Origin: Anaerocolumna sp.
GTDB taxonomy: Bacteria > Bacillota > Clostridia > Lachnospirales > Lachnospiraceae
Reading direction: 5' to 3'
DNA: 64,000 nucleotides
NCBI GenBank assembly: GCA_029239975.1
Contig: JARBTX010000004.1
Span: 1 to 64,000, forward strand
In this document: in pieces, positions 17,316 to 27,320 of the stretch
How the letters are laid out: each line of letters begins with the position of its first letter
How positions within the stretch are numbered: the stretch's first letter is position 1
Position numbers and translations under genes: made by a program
Notes under the pieces: generated by a model
Database searches by the model: none
The model's input: the letters and a program-made list of their open reading frames with translations, nothing else
What the model was told of the DNA's origin: nothing

Positions 17316-19341
17316 GATAATATACCTCCTTAAAGATTGATACAACGAAATCCATTACTTGCTTAATTAATGCAAATAGGATAAAACCTGCTGCTAGTAA
17401 AATAATCATTGTAAAAGCAGTTAAGAAAATACTACGAAAAGTCTCTTTCACGGTATAGGCCTGTATTTCCTTAATCATTATAATGATAAATATTGCGATT
17501 GCTGCAAATATAAAAAAGTTAAAAAATGATATAATAAAACTTTCATTAAAGGTTAAAACATGACTTAATAAAATCACAATTGGCTTTAACATAATATATG
17601 GCATTAAGCAATATGCTACAGAGCAATAGATGTTTTTAAAGGAACCTTCACCATCTTTAATGGAGCATATTAGATTATTACAAATAAGAAAAAGAGCCAA
17701 TAGTCCAAATACAAATATAAAATCGGTACCTATTTCGTAAAACCCGTCTTCCACTGTTTTAAATAAAAATCCACTATAATATTTATTAATTACATAAATA
17801 ATAAAAAATAAAACGTAGAGTATGGTGGATGATACAATAGAAACTTTTCCTTCAAACTTGATTCCATAGAAAGCATCTGCTGGATTTTTAGGCATGTAGT
17901 TTAGAAATGCTAATTCCTTCATTAATTTCTTGTTTCTTATAACTCTAATCCCTCTTGTAATGCTCTTTATTCCTGGTGCTTTATCTTTTATCTTCCTTAC
18001 TATTCTCCATATAATCGAAAGTAAGATAAGTCCAAAAAATATGTTGATTATATGTTCTCTAATCCATGTATTTCTTAGTTCCCAAAATGCATCAGAATAA
18101 CCTTTGTAATCACCACCAAGTCTTGCGGATTCTAAGGCTAAGTCATACTTTTCTAGTCGGTAGAATGCTTTTCCGATACCTCTCCTTGCATAATCAAATA
18201 AACTATTTTTTCTCAAAACTTCTTGCCATGGTTCATGGCTTTCTATGTAAAATCCTTCTTGAAACAGATAAAGAGCTTTATGTACCGTTGTTGCATATTC
18301 TGTTTGTTCCAAAACAGTAATATTAGCTAATTCTGAGTCTAAAATATAGAGTTTTCCATCGTTATCTACCTCAATTGCCGTTGGAGATACAAATAAACCA
18401 GTTCTATTATTACCATCATCTTTTCCGCCAAACATAAATAACAACTCTTGTTCTCTTGTATATTCACATATAAATCCTTGTGCTGATACCGTATAAATAT
18501 TTTCAATATCGCCAACTGCTACATCAACAACTAAATCATCTACATACCCATTGGAAAGCATATTCTTTCCAGCCATATTAAACTTCTTTAACCCATCACT
18601 TAACGATCCTTGTGTTACCGTATAGATAAGTCCATTGGCATCGATATCAAGATTCAGTGATGCGGCTGGTACATTTTGTTGTAGTGAGTTTTTCATTTCT
18701 TCTGTAAATGCAAGTCTTCTTAGAATCTGTGTAAAGCTAATGGAAGTATTATTAGCTCCAAAATATCCATAGAAATCGCCTACACTACTAAAGGTTAAAA
18801 TACCATTGGCATTACCTTCTGATATAGAGTAGATACTTCCTGCACTGTTAACAACCAATTTACTTGGAGCATACCTGTCATTTGGTGCAAACAGTGGACT
18901 TACTGGCGTTTCGTATGTTTTAATTAAAACTCCTTGCTCAGAATACACTAAAATCTTTTTTAGTTTAGGATCTGCTACATAGATAGTTCCTTCTTCATCT
19001 ACATATAGCCCCGTTGGCCCCTTTAACTCATCTTCTATAGTAAATAGTAAGTTGCCTTTCTTATCACAAATTAGCACTCGTTTATTGCCTGTATCTGCAA
19101 TATACATTTTCCCATCTTTCGTAATAAATAAATCAGATGGATTTTTTAACTTTTCTTCTCCAAATTTATCTAATACAGTTAGTGGTGTATAACCATCTTG
19201 TGTATTTACAAAATAACCATCTTTATCAATTGTTAATGTGGTATATGGTGCATCTGCAGCGTATGCAGTGGCAGGATGTGTAAAAAGAGCAATAAGTACA
19301 ATCGTAAATACTACTTTTTTTATGAATTGATTTAAGTACAT
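17305..19341 (-). CDS. NHL-repeat propeller fused to YIP1-like membrane domain
   Basis: 678 residues. A cleavable signal peptide ending ATAYAADAP is followed by NHL-type beta-propeller repeats (about 45-345: LKNPSDLFITKDGKMYIADTGNKRVLI, LKGPTGLYVDEEGTIYVADP). A short helical-repeat stretch follows (about 350-420, ARRGIGKAFYRLEKYDLALESARLGG), then one membrane helix, then a C-terminal five-helix domain resembling YIP1 proteins (YMPKNPADAFYGIKFEGKVS, NLICSIKDGEGSFKNIYCSVAYCLMPY). The propeller would face outside. It has no enzymatic motif; a scaffold or sensor for the transporter is plausible. The ribosome site is AAAGGAGC, and its stop codon lies inside the next gene, indicating translational coupling with the DUF5696-like protein. 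Confidence 0.75.
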   Translation of the reverse strand: MYLNQFIKKVVFTIVLIALFTHPATAYAADAPYTTLTIDKDGYFVNTQDGYTPLTVLDKFGEEKLKNPSDLFITKDGKMYIADTGNKRVLICDKKGNLLFTIEDELKGPTGLYVDEEGTIYVADPKLKKILVYSEQGVLIKTYETPVSPLFAPNDRYAPSKLVVNSAGSIYSISEGNANGILTFSSVGDFYGYFGANNTSISFTQILRRLAFTEEMKNSLQQNVPAASLNLDIDANGLIYTVTQGSLSDGLKKFNMAGKNMLSNGYVDDLVVDVAVGDIENIYTVSAQGFICEYTREQELLFMFGGKDDGNNRTGLFVSPTAIEVDNDGKLYILDSELANITVLEQTEYATTVHKALYLFQEGFYIESHEPWQEVLRKNSLFDYARRGIGKAFYRLEKYDLALESARLGGDYKGYSDAFWELRNTWIREHIINIFFGLILLSIIWRIVRKIKDKAPGIKSITRGIRVIRNKKLMKELAFLNYMPKNPADAFYGIKFEGKVSIVSSTILYVLFFIIYVINKYYSGFLFKTVEDGFYEIGTDFIFVFGLLALFLICNNLICSIKDGEGSFKNIYCSVAYCLMPYIMLKPIVILLSHVLTFNESFIISFFNFFIFAAIAIFIIIMIKEIQAYTVKETFRSIFLTAFTMIILLAAGFILFALIKQVMDFVVSIFKEVYYRGK

Positions 19342-19359
19342 AATTACTGCTCCTTTCTA

Positions 19360-20247
19360 CTAATCGTCCTTAAATATTTTCCTTGAAACCTTAGAAATAC
19401 TATATATGATGACCAAAAGTACTAACGATACTGCGGAAGCATATCCCATTTCATACCTTATAAACCCGTAATCTTCTATGTGATTAACCATAAGTTGTCC
19501 AGCATAATTTGGTGTTGGGTTACTACCACTTAATTGAACTCCGATTGCACCAACTGAAAATGTATTGACTACAGCCATAACTGCTGCGAATAACATCTGG
19601 GGTTTCATCATTGGTATGGTGATATAAAACATTTCCTGAAATCTGTTACGTAATCCATCAATGGATGCAGCTTCATAAACTTGTGTATCTATATTTAAAA
19701 TACCTGCAAGTATGGCTAAAAAACCAACACCCATACTACTCCATAATGATACAACTATCATGATAAGAAGTAGGTATTTTCCATCTGTTAAAAAGAGTAG
19801 TGGATCATTAATTATCCCCATATCCATAAGTAGATAATTAATATATCCCATCTGATCTCCAGCAAAAATGATTTTCCAAACTACAGCCATTGCTACACCG
19901 GATGTTAAGGAAGGAGAATATATTAATAATGCCAATATCGTTCTTGGTATCTTATCAATTTGTGCTAACATCCATGCCAATAGAAAGGATAGAGCATATC
20001 CTACTGGCCCAACTATCAATGCAAATATACATGTATTAGGTAAGACTTTCTGCATAAAAACATCATCTTGGGTTAGTAAGTTTATGTAATTTAACAGTCC
20101 AATAAATTTAGGTGTTTGTACTGCATCGTAATTAGTAAAACCTAATATAATAGCTGCTCCAATTGGTATTACTATAAAAACTAGGAACAATAGGAGATAT
20201 GGTAGCAAAAAATAATAAGCTACATTTATTTTAAATTTGTTTTTCAT
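19360..20247 (-). CDS. Carbohydrate ABC transporter permease, MalF type (first MalF)
   Basis: 295 residues from the ATG five bases after GGGAG (the ORF-track start is four codons earlier and partly overlaps that site). The N-terminus reads [31 protein letters not shown], and there are six membrane helices. The EAA loop is [25 protein letters not shown], in which the usual GAS after the EAAxxDG core is replaced by LRN. It probably pairs with one of the two MalG proteins. It is placed between the large binding protein and the NHL-YIP1 gene, so it is separated by about 8 kb from the last MalG. Confidence 0.92.
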   Translation of the reverse strand: MKNKFKINVAYYFLLPYLLLFLVFIVIPIGAAIILGFTNYDAVQTPKFIGLLNYINLLTQDDVFMQKVLPNTCIFALIVGPVGYALSFLLAWMLAQIDKIPRTILALLIYSPSLTSGVAMAVVWKIIFAGDQMGYINYLLMDMGIINDPLLFLTDGKYLLLIMIVVSLWSSMGVGFLAILAGILNIDTQVYEAASIDGLRNRFQEMFYITIPMMKPQMLFAAVMAVVNTFSVGAIGVQLSGSNPTPNYAGQLMVNHIEDYGFIRYEMGYASAVSLVLLVIIYSISKVSRKIFKDD

Positions 20248-20302
20248 TGCAACTCCCATCAGCCTCTTTTAGGCGATTCAATCAATAAGTTGAAACTAGG
20301 GT

Positions 20303-23185
20303 TCAACGCAACCAATCTTTTATCATATTAATATCAGGTATTATAAGTTCTTTTACTGTGTTACCTTTACTATCAATATAACCGAACTCTTCTAACTTCC
20401 GCCCAAGTTCTCGATTAATTTTTTTCTCGGCATCATCTACAGCACTTCTAATATTGACATTTTGGGTAACCACTTTAATTAGTATGTTTCCTAATTCACG
20501 TTCGATAATATAACTACCCGGAACTTTAGGTGCTTCATATGTCCACTCTATTTGTTTCATAATAATTTCTTTATGTTTTGTACTCCATGGAGAAGCCATA
20601 ATAGCATCAAGATTGGCAGAATTCCATAAGTACTCATTTCCAAGTGTTGATTGTAGCGTATAAGCAAATTCAGTTTGAACTTCGGTTGATGTCCACCAAT
20701 CAAGGAATTTCCAAGCTGCTTCACTTTTATTACTAGAACTAAACACGACACAACTCTCCGCTGCACCAGATGTATATCTTAGAACCTCTCCATCTTGATT
20801 TTTAATTCCTGGATATGGAGCAATTGCCCAAGAGTCAGCAAGTTCTGGCGCTGCATTGATTAATAAATTAAAAGTGCCATAGTCTGAAGTACCAATTGGC
20901 ATACGTCCATCTCGAAATGCTTGATAAAAGCTGAGTACTTCATAGTCCATATCATAAATGGTAAAATTCTCTGTTAAGGTTTTTAACCCTTCAATTACTT
21001 CAGGGGAATCTAAATTTGCTCTTGTTTCACCACTTTTTATTAACTCACCACCACTTTGAAATATAAAAGGAGTTGTTGTATTAAAGTTTTTAACAAGGAA
21101 ATTCGATACATGGGTATTAAAACTTAAACCACGCCTAGCTAATTCTGGTAACATCTCTCTTACTTCATCCATGGTGTCAGGAACTTCTAACCCAATTGCA
21201 TCCATAATATCTGTACGATAGAATAAAACATAAAAATTAAATGTTTCAGGTATTGCATAAACACCATCATCACAAACACCTGGTATGAGCATACCCGGGG
21301 CAAACCGATTACCTATTGCCTTAAAGGTATCAAATTCACGCATATTGGCCAAAGCGCCTCTTAGGGCTAAGTCATATACATAACCTGAACTAATTCCAAT
21401 TGCTGCATCTGGAGCTTTTCCTGAAGCATTGGCTAGAATTAACTTTTGTTGATCTGGAACAATGGATAAATTAACATTAATTCCATATTCCTTTGTGAAA
21501 TCGGAATCAGCCATTCTCTGCATGATTTCAAGATATTGTCTTGGACGTGCAACCCAGATTTGTAAAGTTTCACTTTCTGCATCATAATCTGGTGCATAGT
21601 CTTGCTTGGAAAAGGATGCAAAAAAGTGCTTAACATTTAATGACAATCCTTTAAAGAATCCTGTTTTATCTGGTAATTTTGCATCATCTTGATAAAACAA
21701 AATTTTATCAAGTCCTAATTGACTCACACTTATATTTTCAATTACATTGTTTATATTCTGTCTAACCGAACTGGTTCCATAGGAAAATTGATTCAGCTTT
21801 TGTGGTAACTCATTTGGTTTTTCAGCTAAACGTCTAAGTCCTGTAGATGCCACCTTTAACTGTGCTATTTCACCAATATTTTTTTCACCTGCGTTTAATG
21901 TGGCAAGTGCTCCATATACTAAATCTACACTGCCTGCCCATCTAAGAAGTTTTTCATCAATTTCAAATCCATAGTCTTCTAATTTAAAATCTCTGTATTT
22001 ATCTGTATTACCACCAGTTATCTTATTAATAGATAATGCCAAATCATTAATCTCAGCATTTATTTTATTTAAAATTTTAATACTATTTCTCATGTAATCT
22101 AGCGAAATTTCAACGGTAAGTAAATGAGTACCTTTTGTCAGATAAACCGGCGTTTTCGCCACTGTACGGTCAAATTTTTTGGAGTAAGGAAACTCCATGT
22201 TTTGATAAGATTCTGAAGGAATTTCACCATCAATATAGATATTACGATAAACCGAAAAATTAGCTTTTGTACTTTGTCTATAATCAAAGCCTAGATTATA
22301 AAATCCATCTTCTAGCACTTCAAACTCATATTCTATTTTAGTACCACCAGTCTTAAAGGAAGCCTCAGAAATCATGTTTAACGTTTTTTTCTTTGGATCA
22401 TATGGAGTAATATCCGTATTAAACTCTGCTTCTGCACGAATATTAGGAGAATTTCTATAGGTTACATTCTCGGCTTCTATCACAATCAACTCGTCTCCAA
22501 TAGCTTTCTCTGCAATATCCTTAGAAATGGTTGCTTCTTCCGATAAATATAGGTTTCCTAATTGTATAGAACCTTCATTTGCTTTAAAGACTAGTGTATT
22601 TACACCTTTATCTAAATAAATTAGCATAGGTTTACTAAATAAAAAGGCGGTATCGTGTAAGTAAGATGTTTTCCATACCTTTTCTTTTATGGGCATTGCA
22701 ATACATTCATTACCATATCGATCATACTGAACTTCACCCGAGACCCACGTATCACTTACGAATAATCTTTTTAACTCATCGTATGGATATTCACCATTGA
22801 CTTTAAGTGACATATTAGTCGGTAAAATATTATCACCCAATGTCTTATAGTCAAAACCAAATACATAAGCTGCTGCTTCTTTCACTTCAACAGTTAACTT
22901 AATTTCCCTACCTTCTTGAAGAATTAAGTCCTCTGAACTTAAATCTTTCGCTAAATAGGTAATCGTATCACCAGAATATATAGTATCTTTATATTTATTA
23001 AGATATTTTTGATAATCTGTATCTGGCACATTTCCAGCAGATAAATAAGCATCATAAAGTTCATCTAATGTCGTTACATTTGCTGCCATAGTCATCCTCA
23101 GCCCATTACTACCGGAGAACATATTGGTTTGAAATATCAAAGTTATTATTAATATTAGTAAAGCCAGTTTTTTTAATTTCCTCAT
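20303..23185 (-). CDS. Very large solute-binding protein with lectin-like N-terminal modules
   Basis: 960 residues from the ATG after AAGGAGATAGAGG. A hydrophobic signal segment (about 1-35) lacks any cysteine, so it is not a standard lipoprotein. Two jelly-roll-type regions follow (about 75-215 and 235-375). The second opens with VIEAENVTYRN and has FYNLGFDYRQS and KGTHLLTVEI, as in CBM6/CBM35 modules. A helical spacer leads to a SBP_bac_1-type domain (about 540-900: LQIWVARPRQYLEIMQRMADSDFTKEYGINV, GKAPDAAIG, AAWKFLDWWTS). Ordinary family-1 binding proteins have about 400-480 residues. It probably captures long oligosaccharides for the first MalF permease. Its start lies just after the GH43 stop, so translation is likely coupled. 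Confidence 0.85.
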   Translation of the reverse strand: MRKLKKLALLILIITLIFQTNMFSGSNGLRMTMAANVTTLDELYDAYLSAGNVPDTDYQKYLNKYKDTIYSGDTITYLAKDLSSEDLILQEGREIKLTVEVKEAAAYVFGFDYKTLGDNILPTNMSLKVNGEYPYDELKRLFVSDTWVSGEVQYDRYGNECIAMPIKEKVWKTSYLHDTAFLFSKPMLIYLDKGVNTLVFKANEGSIQLGNLYLSEEATISKDIAEKAIGDELIVIEAENVTYRNSPNIRAEAEFNTDITPYDPKKKTLNMISEASFKTGGTKIEYEFEVLEDGFYNLGFDYRQSTKANFSVYRNIYIDGEIPSESYQNMEFPYSKKFDRTVAKTPVYLTKGTHLLTVEISLDYMRNSIKILNKINAEINDLALSINKITGGNTDKYRDFKLEDYGFEIDEKLLRWAGSVDLVYGALATLNAGEKNIGEIAQLKVASTGLRRLAEKPNELPQKLNQFSYGTSSVRQNINNVIENISVSQLGLDKILFYQDDAKLPDKTGFFKGLSLNVKHFFASFSKQDYAPDYDAESETLQIWVARPRQYLEIMQRMADSDFTKEYGINVNLSIVPDQQKLILANASGKAPDAAIGISSGYVYDLALRGALANMREFDTFKAIGNRFAPGMLIPGVCDDGVYAIPETFNFYVLFYRTDIMDAIGLEVPDTMDEVREMLPELARRGLSFNTHVSNFLVKNFNTTTPFIFQSGGELIKSGETRANLDSPEVIEGLKTLTENFTIYDMDYEVLSFYQAFRDGRMPIGTSDYGTFNLLINAAPELADSWAIAPYPGIKNQDGEVLRYTSGAAESCVVFSSSNKSEAAWKFLDWWTSTEVQTEFAYTLQSTLGNEYLWNSANLDAIMASPWSTKHKEIIMKQIEWTYEAPKVPGSYIIERELGNILIKVVTQNVNIRSAVDDAEKKINRELGRKLEEFGYIDSKGNTVKELIIPDINMIKDWLR

Positions 23186-23211
23186 TTTTCCTCTATCTCC
23201 TTCACAAAACA

Positions 23212-25437
23212 TCAATCATAATAAACAGAGAAATTATCAAATCCAAAGCCTTCACCCGTAGCACTAAGTCCTATTTTTCCGAACATAAATGCGGCAGGAT
23301 CGACATAAGTAATAACTAGTTGATTATTTAAAAATACATTTATAGTAGAATCTTTTACATGAATCTTCAATTCTAGCTTTGTTGATATCTTATCTTGAAT
23401 AGAATAAAACGCTAGATGTTCTTCTCCATACTGCACGCGGTATAAGTGAATACCCTCATAAGAAACTTTGATACAGTAACCAAATAAGGATTCTTTAACT
23501 TGAGCAGGAAACCAGGATTCTTTTGTTGCACGTACATAGATAGATACATCGCCAGTCGGTTTATGATTCCGATTAATAGATGCCACTATATTATAATCAC
23601 TTAAACCATCTTCTCCAATAAAAGCCATTCCTAAATTCTCAGCACAGGTAAACCCAGAATATTTATGTATCATGCTTTTTGATCCTTTATGACCAATCAC
23701 TTTTAACTGATCTGTTACCAAGTTTCCGTCTTTAATTACAGTCAGAGCATGTAATGAAGAATGTTCAACAAACTCAAAATAATCAATTGTTATATCACTA
23801 TTCTCTGACATAAATATAATACAATCTAAATCCTGTGTAATTACTAAGGTTCCAAGTGAGATGATTTCATATCCTTCTTCATCCTTTACGCCAGAAAGTA
23901 TTCCATCTAATGTGATTACTGTTTCATTTACGACTGCTTTTATACTAATTCGATCCCTTGACCCTAAAACTCTAGCTATTACCTTATAATATCCAGTCTT
24001 TTTCACATTTACTTTATAGGTATATCTCTGATCCTTTTTATAGACAGCACTGTAAATTTCCATTCCTGCATCAGTAAAGGCACGAGTCTCAATTTCTTCT
24101 TCACAATGTACTGCATCAAATCTACCAGGAATAGCTTTCTTTGCATATTTATCTTCATTTCCATCAACACTTACGGAATAACCAATAAATCCAATTTCTT
24201 GATTTGAAGTTTCTTGTATTCCTATATAACCACTCGTTAACTTACTTTTGTAAGTGCAAAGAAACATATTATTGATAAAAACATCAACATAGGAATCAGA
24301 TTTTTTTACAAATCGTAGTGTAACAATAGCATGCCTACTAACTGCATGGTTTATAGCTCCAGTTTTCAAAAGACATCCATCTTCTTTAATCTCATATGTT
24401 AAATCAGTTTTTAACAAAACCGTGCCATATCGGTTATCCTTATAACCATAAAGGAAACAGATATCTTCTCCTTTTGCATTAACATTAATCTCAGCTGTAA
24501 AAAATTCTTTGGTTTCCATTGGTGTAATGAAGTAATTTGTTTGCTCTACCATACACAAGTTAAGCTTTTCATTGCCTCTACAACAAAATTCTGGCATTTT
24601 ATGAGCATCTTGTTCCCACCAAATAGGATTACAATACATTCTAGCTCCATTAAAAAATAACCGATCAATGTTTGCACTTCTTTTTCGTGGATTGCTATCC
24701 AAATCAAAATTATGATACGCGATACAATAACTATCTAAATCAGGTGCTAAAAAACTAGAGCTATGACCAAGACCATGAAATTCTGGTCCTGTTTCTAAAA
24801 GTAATGTCTGATTCTTTAGGTTAACATAACCACTTGTTGGACTCGTCTTTGAAACACTATATGCAACCCGGTATCCTTTACTATGTAAGTGGTTACCTGT
24901 GTAGGTTAGATAATAATAACCATTTCTCTTAATAATCATGGGACCTTCTGTCCAGTAATTTAAATAACTTTCTGGGATTAACATTCCATTTACATCAATC
25001 TCATCAGGGGACGGCATAATATGAATGATAATTCCATTATGTCCAGCTCGTAACATGTATTGTTTCCCATCATCATCAATGTAAAAACTACCGTCAATTA
25101 ATAACCCATAGTTATCGCTGATCAGATGAAACGGTCCAGTAGGTTTATCAGATTTAAGCAGATAATGACCACTTCCAACCGGTGATGTAATCATATAAAA
25201 ATTCCCATTATAGTAACAAACCTCTGGTGCATACGCTCCAAAAATTTCTGCCTCGTCACACACGCTGCCTACATAATCAAAGTCAATTAGATTTTCAGAA
25301 ACCCAACACTTTATATGGTCCCCTGCACTAGAACAGTATAAATAGTAGAACCCATTAAATCGCATAATAAATGGGTCGCCAAACTCATTTTCAGACCATT
25401 GATTTTTAAGAGCAAATGGATTTTTATATGTTTTCAT
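23212..25437 (-). CDS. Glycoside hydrolase family 43, multidomain, no signal peptide
   Basis: 741 residues. The N-terminal five-bladed GH43 domain (about 1-275) keeps all three catalytic acids: base in NEFGDPFIM (Asp21), pKa modulator in LIDGSFYID (Asp115) and acid in WTEGPMII (Glu164). GH43 members hydrolyse arabinan, xylan side chains or xylo-oligosaccharides. Downstream are a beta-sandwich region (about 290-415), a CBM6/35-like module (about 440-565, YTYKVNVKKTGYYKVIARV) and a LamG-like C-terminal region ending GEGFGFDNFSVYYD. There is no signal peptide, so it should act in the cytoplasm on imported oligosaccharides. It follows GH2 by 68 bp. The exact linkage cannot be assigned from sequence alone. 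Confidence 0.9.
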   Translation of the reverse strand: MKTYKNPFALKNQWSENEFGDPFIMRFNGFYYLYCSSAGDHIKCWVSENLIDFDYVGSVCDEAEIFGAYAPEVCYYNGNFYMITSPVGSGHYLLKSDKPTGPFHLISDNYGLLIDGSFYIDDDGKQYMLRAGHNGIIIHIMPSPDEIDVNGMLIPESYLNYWTEGPMIIKRNGYYYLTYTGNHLHSKGYRVAYSVSKTSPTSGYVNLKNQTLLLETGPEFHGLGHSSSFLAPDLDSYCIAYHNFDLDSNPRKRSANIDRLFFNGARMYCNPIWWEQDAHKMPEFCCRGNEKLNLCMVEQTNYFITPMETKEFFTAEINVNAKGEDICFLYGYKDNRYGTVLLKTDLTYEIKEDGCLLKTGAINHAVSRHAIVTLRFVKKSDSYVDVFINNMFLCTYKSKLTSGYIGIQETSNQEIGFIGYSVSVDGNEDKYAKKAIPGRFDAVHCEEEIETRAFTDAGMEIYSAVYKKDQRYTYKVNVKKTGYYKVIARVLGSRDRISIKAVVNETVITLDGILSGVKDEEGYEIISLGTLVITQDLDCIIFMSENSDITIDYFEFVEHSSLHALTVIKDGNLVTDQLKVIGHKGSKSMIHKYSGFTCAENLGMAFIGEDGLSDYNIVASINRNHKPTGDVSIYVRATKESWFPAQVKESLFGYCIKVSYEGIHLYRVQYGEEHLAFYSIQDKISTKLELKIHVKDSTINVFLNNQLVITYVDPAAFMFGKIGLSATGEGFGFDNFSVYYD

Positions 25438-25505
25438 AATTCCCTCTATCTTTCTAAAGAATTGTTGTTAGTAGTTCCTATCTAAGTTCTTATTAATAAA
25501 ACGTA

Positions 25506-27242
25506 CTATTTATTGTTAATTTTCTTAATTGCTTCTATATTCACTTTTGGTTCACGATTCATCGTATAAAGACCATTAATCTCTTGTTGAACATCAGTTA
25601 ATTGGGTGTAGCAATAGCCACATACATAGTTAAGTTTTTTGATTGCCGAAGTTATACTATCAAAACGTTCAATTAAGTCGTCTTCTGATTTTACTTGTTC
25701 CCCATATCCCCAACCACTGTTATTCGTAAGAGCAATACCACCATATTCACTAATAATTACAGGCTGTCCTTTGTATTCGTAGCCTTCTGCAAAAGCATAA
25801 CGTGAAAGGTTAAAAGGTATTACATTATGGAGTATCTCTTCCTTATTCTCATATCGAAGTAAAAATTCTTCCCCTCTCTCAACATAATCATGAAGAGTTA
25901 TAATGTCAGAAACTGTATGTTCCCATCCATCATTTACAATAACCGGTCTCATACTATCAAAAGCCTTAGTTAAATGATAAATAGCTTCCGTAAATTTCTG
26001 TTGCTTTTTATCAGAGAAAATTCTTTCAATACCCCAACTTTCATTAAATGGTGTCCACGTAATGATACTTGGATGATTATAAAATTCTTCTACAATTTCC
26101 ATCCACTCATTTGTGAATACTTTCATGCCGTCATCGGTAAACGAATATTGTGATGCCATCTCAGACCAAACTAATAATCCTTTTTTATCGCACCAATATA
26201 AGAATCGTCTATCTTCTGTCTTTTGATGCTTTCTTAACCCGTTGTAACCAGCTTCTAATATTAAATCGATATCTTTAATAATTGCTTCTTCTGATGGTGG
26301 TGTTAAGTGTGATTCTTCCCAATATCCTTGATCTAGTATTAACTTTTGATAGATTGGTAAATTATTTAACAATATCTGATTCCCTTTTATAGAGATTTTA
26401 CGCATACCAAAATATGATTTAACATTATCTTTATTTACTCCATCTTCTAAAATACTAAATTGTATATCATAAAGTCTTGGAGAATGTGGAGACCATATCG
26501 CAACACTCCATGGTTCGTCTTCACTTGCTACTTTTATAGTGATGTCAACGTATTCTTCTTTTACTTGTGCCGTTACCTTGCGAACGAAATTGCCGTCAAG
26601 GGAAATTTCACATTGAAGTTCTGTTAGAACATCTAATCTTCTTCCTGCCACTTTAGCAAAAATATGTATTTCACCTTTATCTATATCAGGAGTCATTTTC
26701 ACATTTTTTATATAACATTTATGAACACTTTCCATCCATACGGATTTCCATATTCCAGTTGTTTGTACATACCAACAACCAAAGTTCTCTTTTTTCCATC
26801 TTTGTTTTCCTCTTGGTTGTTCACAGCTCATGCTATCTTCTACTCGAACTGTAATATCATTTTCACCGTCCACTACAAATTCTGTAATATCAAATGAAAA
26901 TGCTGCATAACCACCTTTATGTAATCCAACAAAATTACCGTTTACCCATAATTTTGTTTCATAATCTACACCTTCAAAATTTATAATGTTGTTATACTCT
27001 AAATCTTTATTGATCGTAATTTTTTTATTGTACCAAATCACATCATGTCTTGTTTGATCATTAATTCCGCTTAAAATCGTTTCATAATTATATGGAACCA
27101 TTATTTTTTGTTTCGTTGGAAAATTGAAATACCACTTATCTGTTTCTCCCTTCTTAGTATCATCAAAGGAAAAATTCCATTCCCCATTCAGGTCGATCCA
27201 ATCAGTTCTTTCAAATTGCGGTCTTGGATATAGATTAAGCAT
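25506..27242 (-). CDS. Glycoside hydrolase family 2
   Basis: 578 residues with the GH2 order: sugar-binding jelly-roll (about 1-175, PRPQFERTDWIDLNGEWNF, QTTGIWKSVWME), immunoglobulin-like sandwich (about 176-285) and TIM barrel (about 286-578). The acid/base is Glu401 in TPFNESWG and the nucleophile Glu499 in VIISEYGG. There is no signal peptide, so it is cytoplasmic. GH2 covers beta-galactosidase, beta-mannosidase, beta-glucuronidase and arabinosidase-like activities; the short (578-residue) form here does not fix one. It is the first gene of the long carbohydrate locus, behind a TTGACA-N17-TATATT promoter, with an AAGGAG ribosome site. Confidence 0.93.
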   Translation of the reverse strand: MLNLYPRPQFERTDWIDLNGEWNFSFDDTKKGETDKWYFNFPTKQKIMVPYNYETILSGINDQTRHDVIWYNKKITINKDLEYNNIINFEGVDYETKLWVNGNFVGLHKGGYAAFSFDITEFVVDGENDITVRVEDSMSCEQPRGKQRWKKENFGCWYVQTTGIWKSVWMESVHKCYIKNVKMTPDIDKGEIHIFAKVAGRRLDVLTELQCEISLDGNFVRKVTAQVKEEYVDITIKVASEDEPWSVAIWSPHSPRLYDIQFSILEDGVNKDNVKSYFGMRKISIKGNQILLNNLPIYQKLILDQGYWEESHLTPPSEEAIIKDIDLILEAGYNGLRKHQKTEDRRFLYWCDKKGLLVWSEMASQYSFTDDGMKVFTNEWMEIVEEFYNHPSIITWTPFNESWGIERIFSDKKQQKFTEAIYHLTKAFDSMRPVIVNDGWEHTVSDIITLHDYVERGEEFLLRYENKEEILHNVIPFNLSRYAFAEGYEYKGQPVIISEYGGIALTNNSGWGYGEQVKSEDDLIERFDSITSAIKKLNYVCGYCYTQLTDVQQEINGLYTMNREPKVNIEAIKKINNK

Positions 27243-27320
27243 CGTTATAACTCCTTGTCTTAATTAGTGTTGATTGCGTTTATACATATTTTTTGTATAT
27301 AAAGTTTATTGATTTATATA

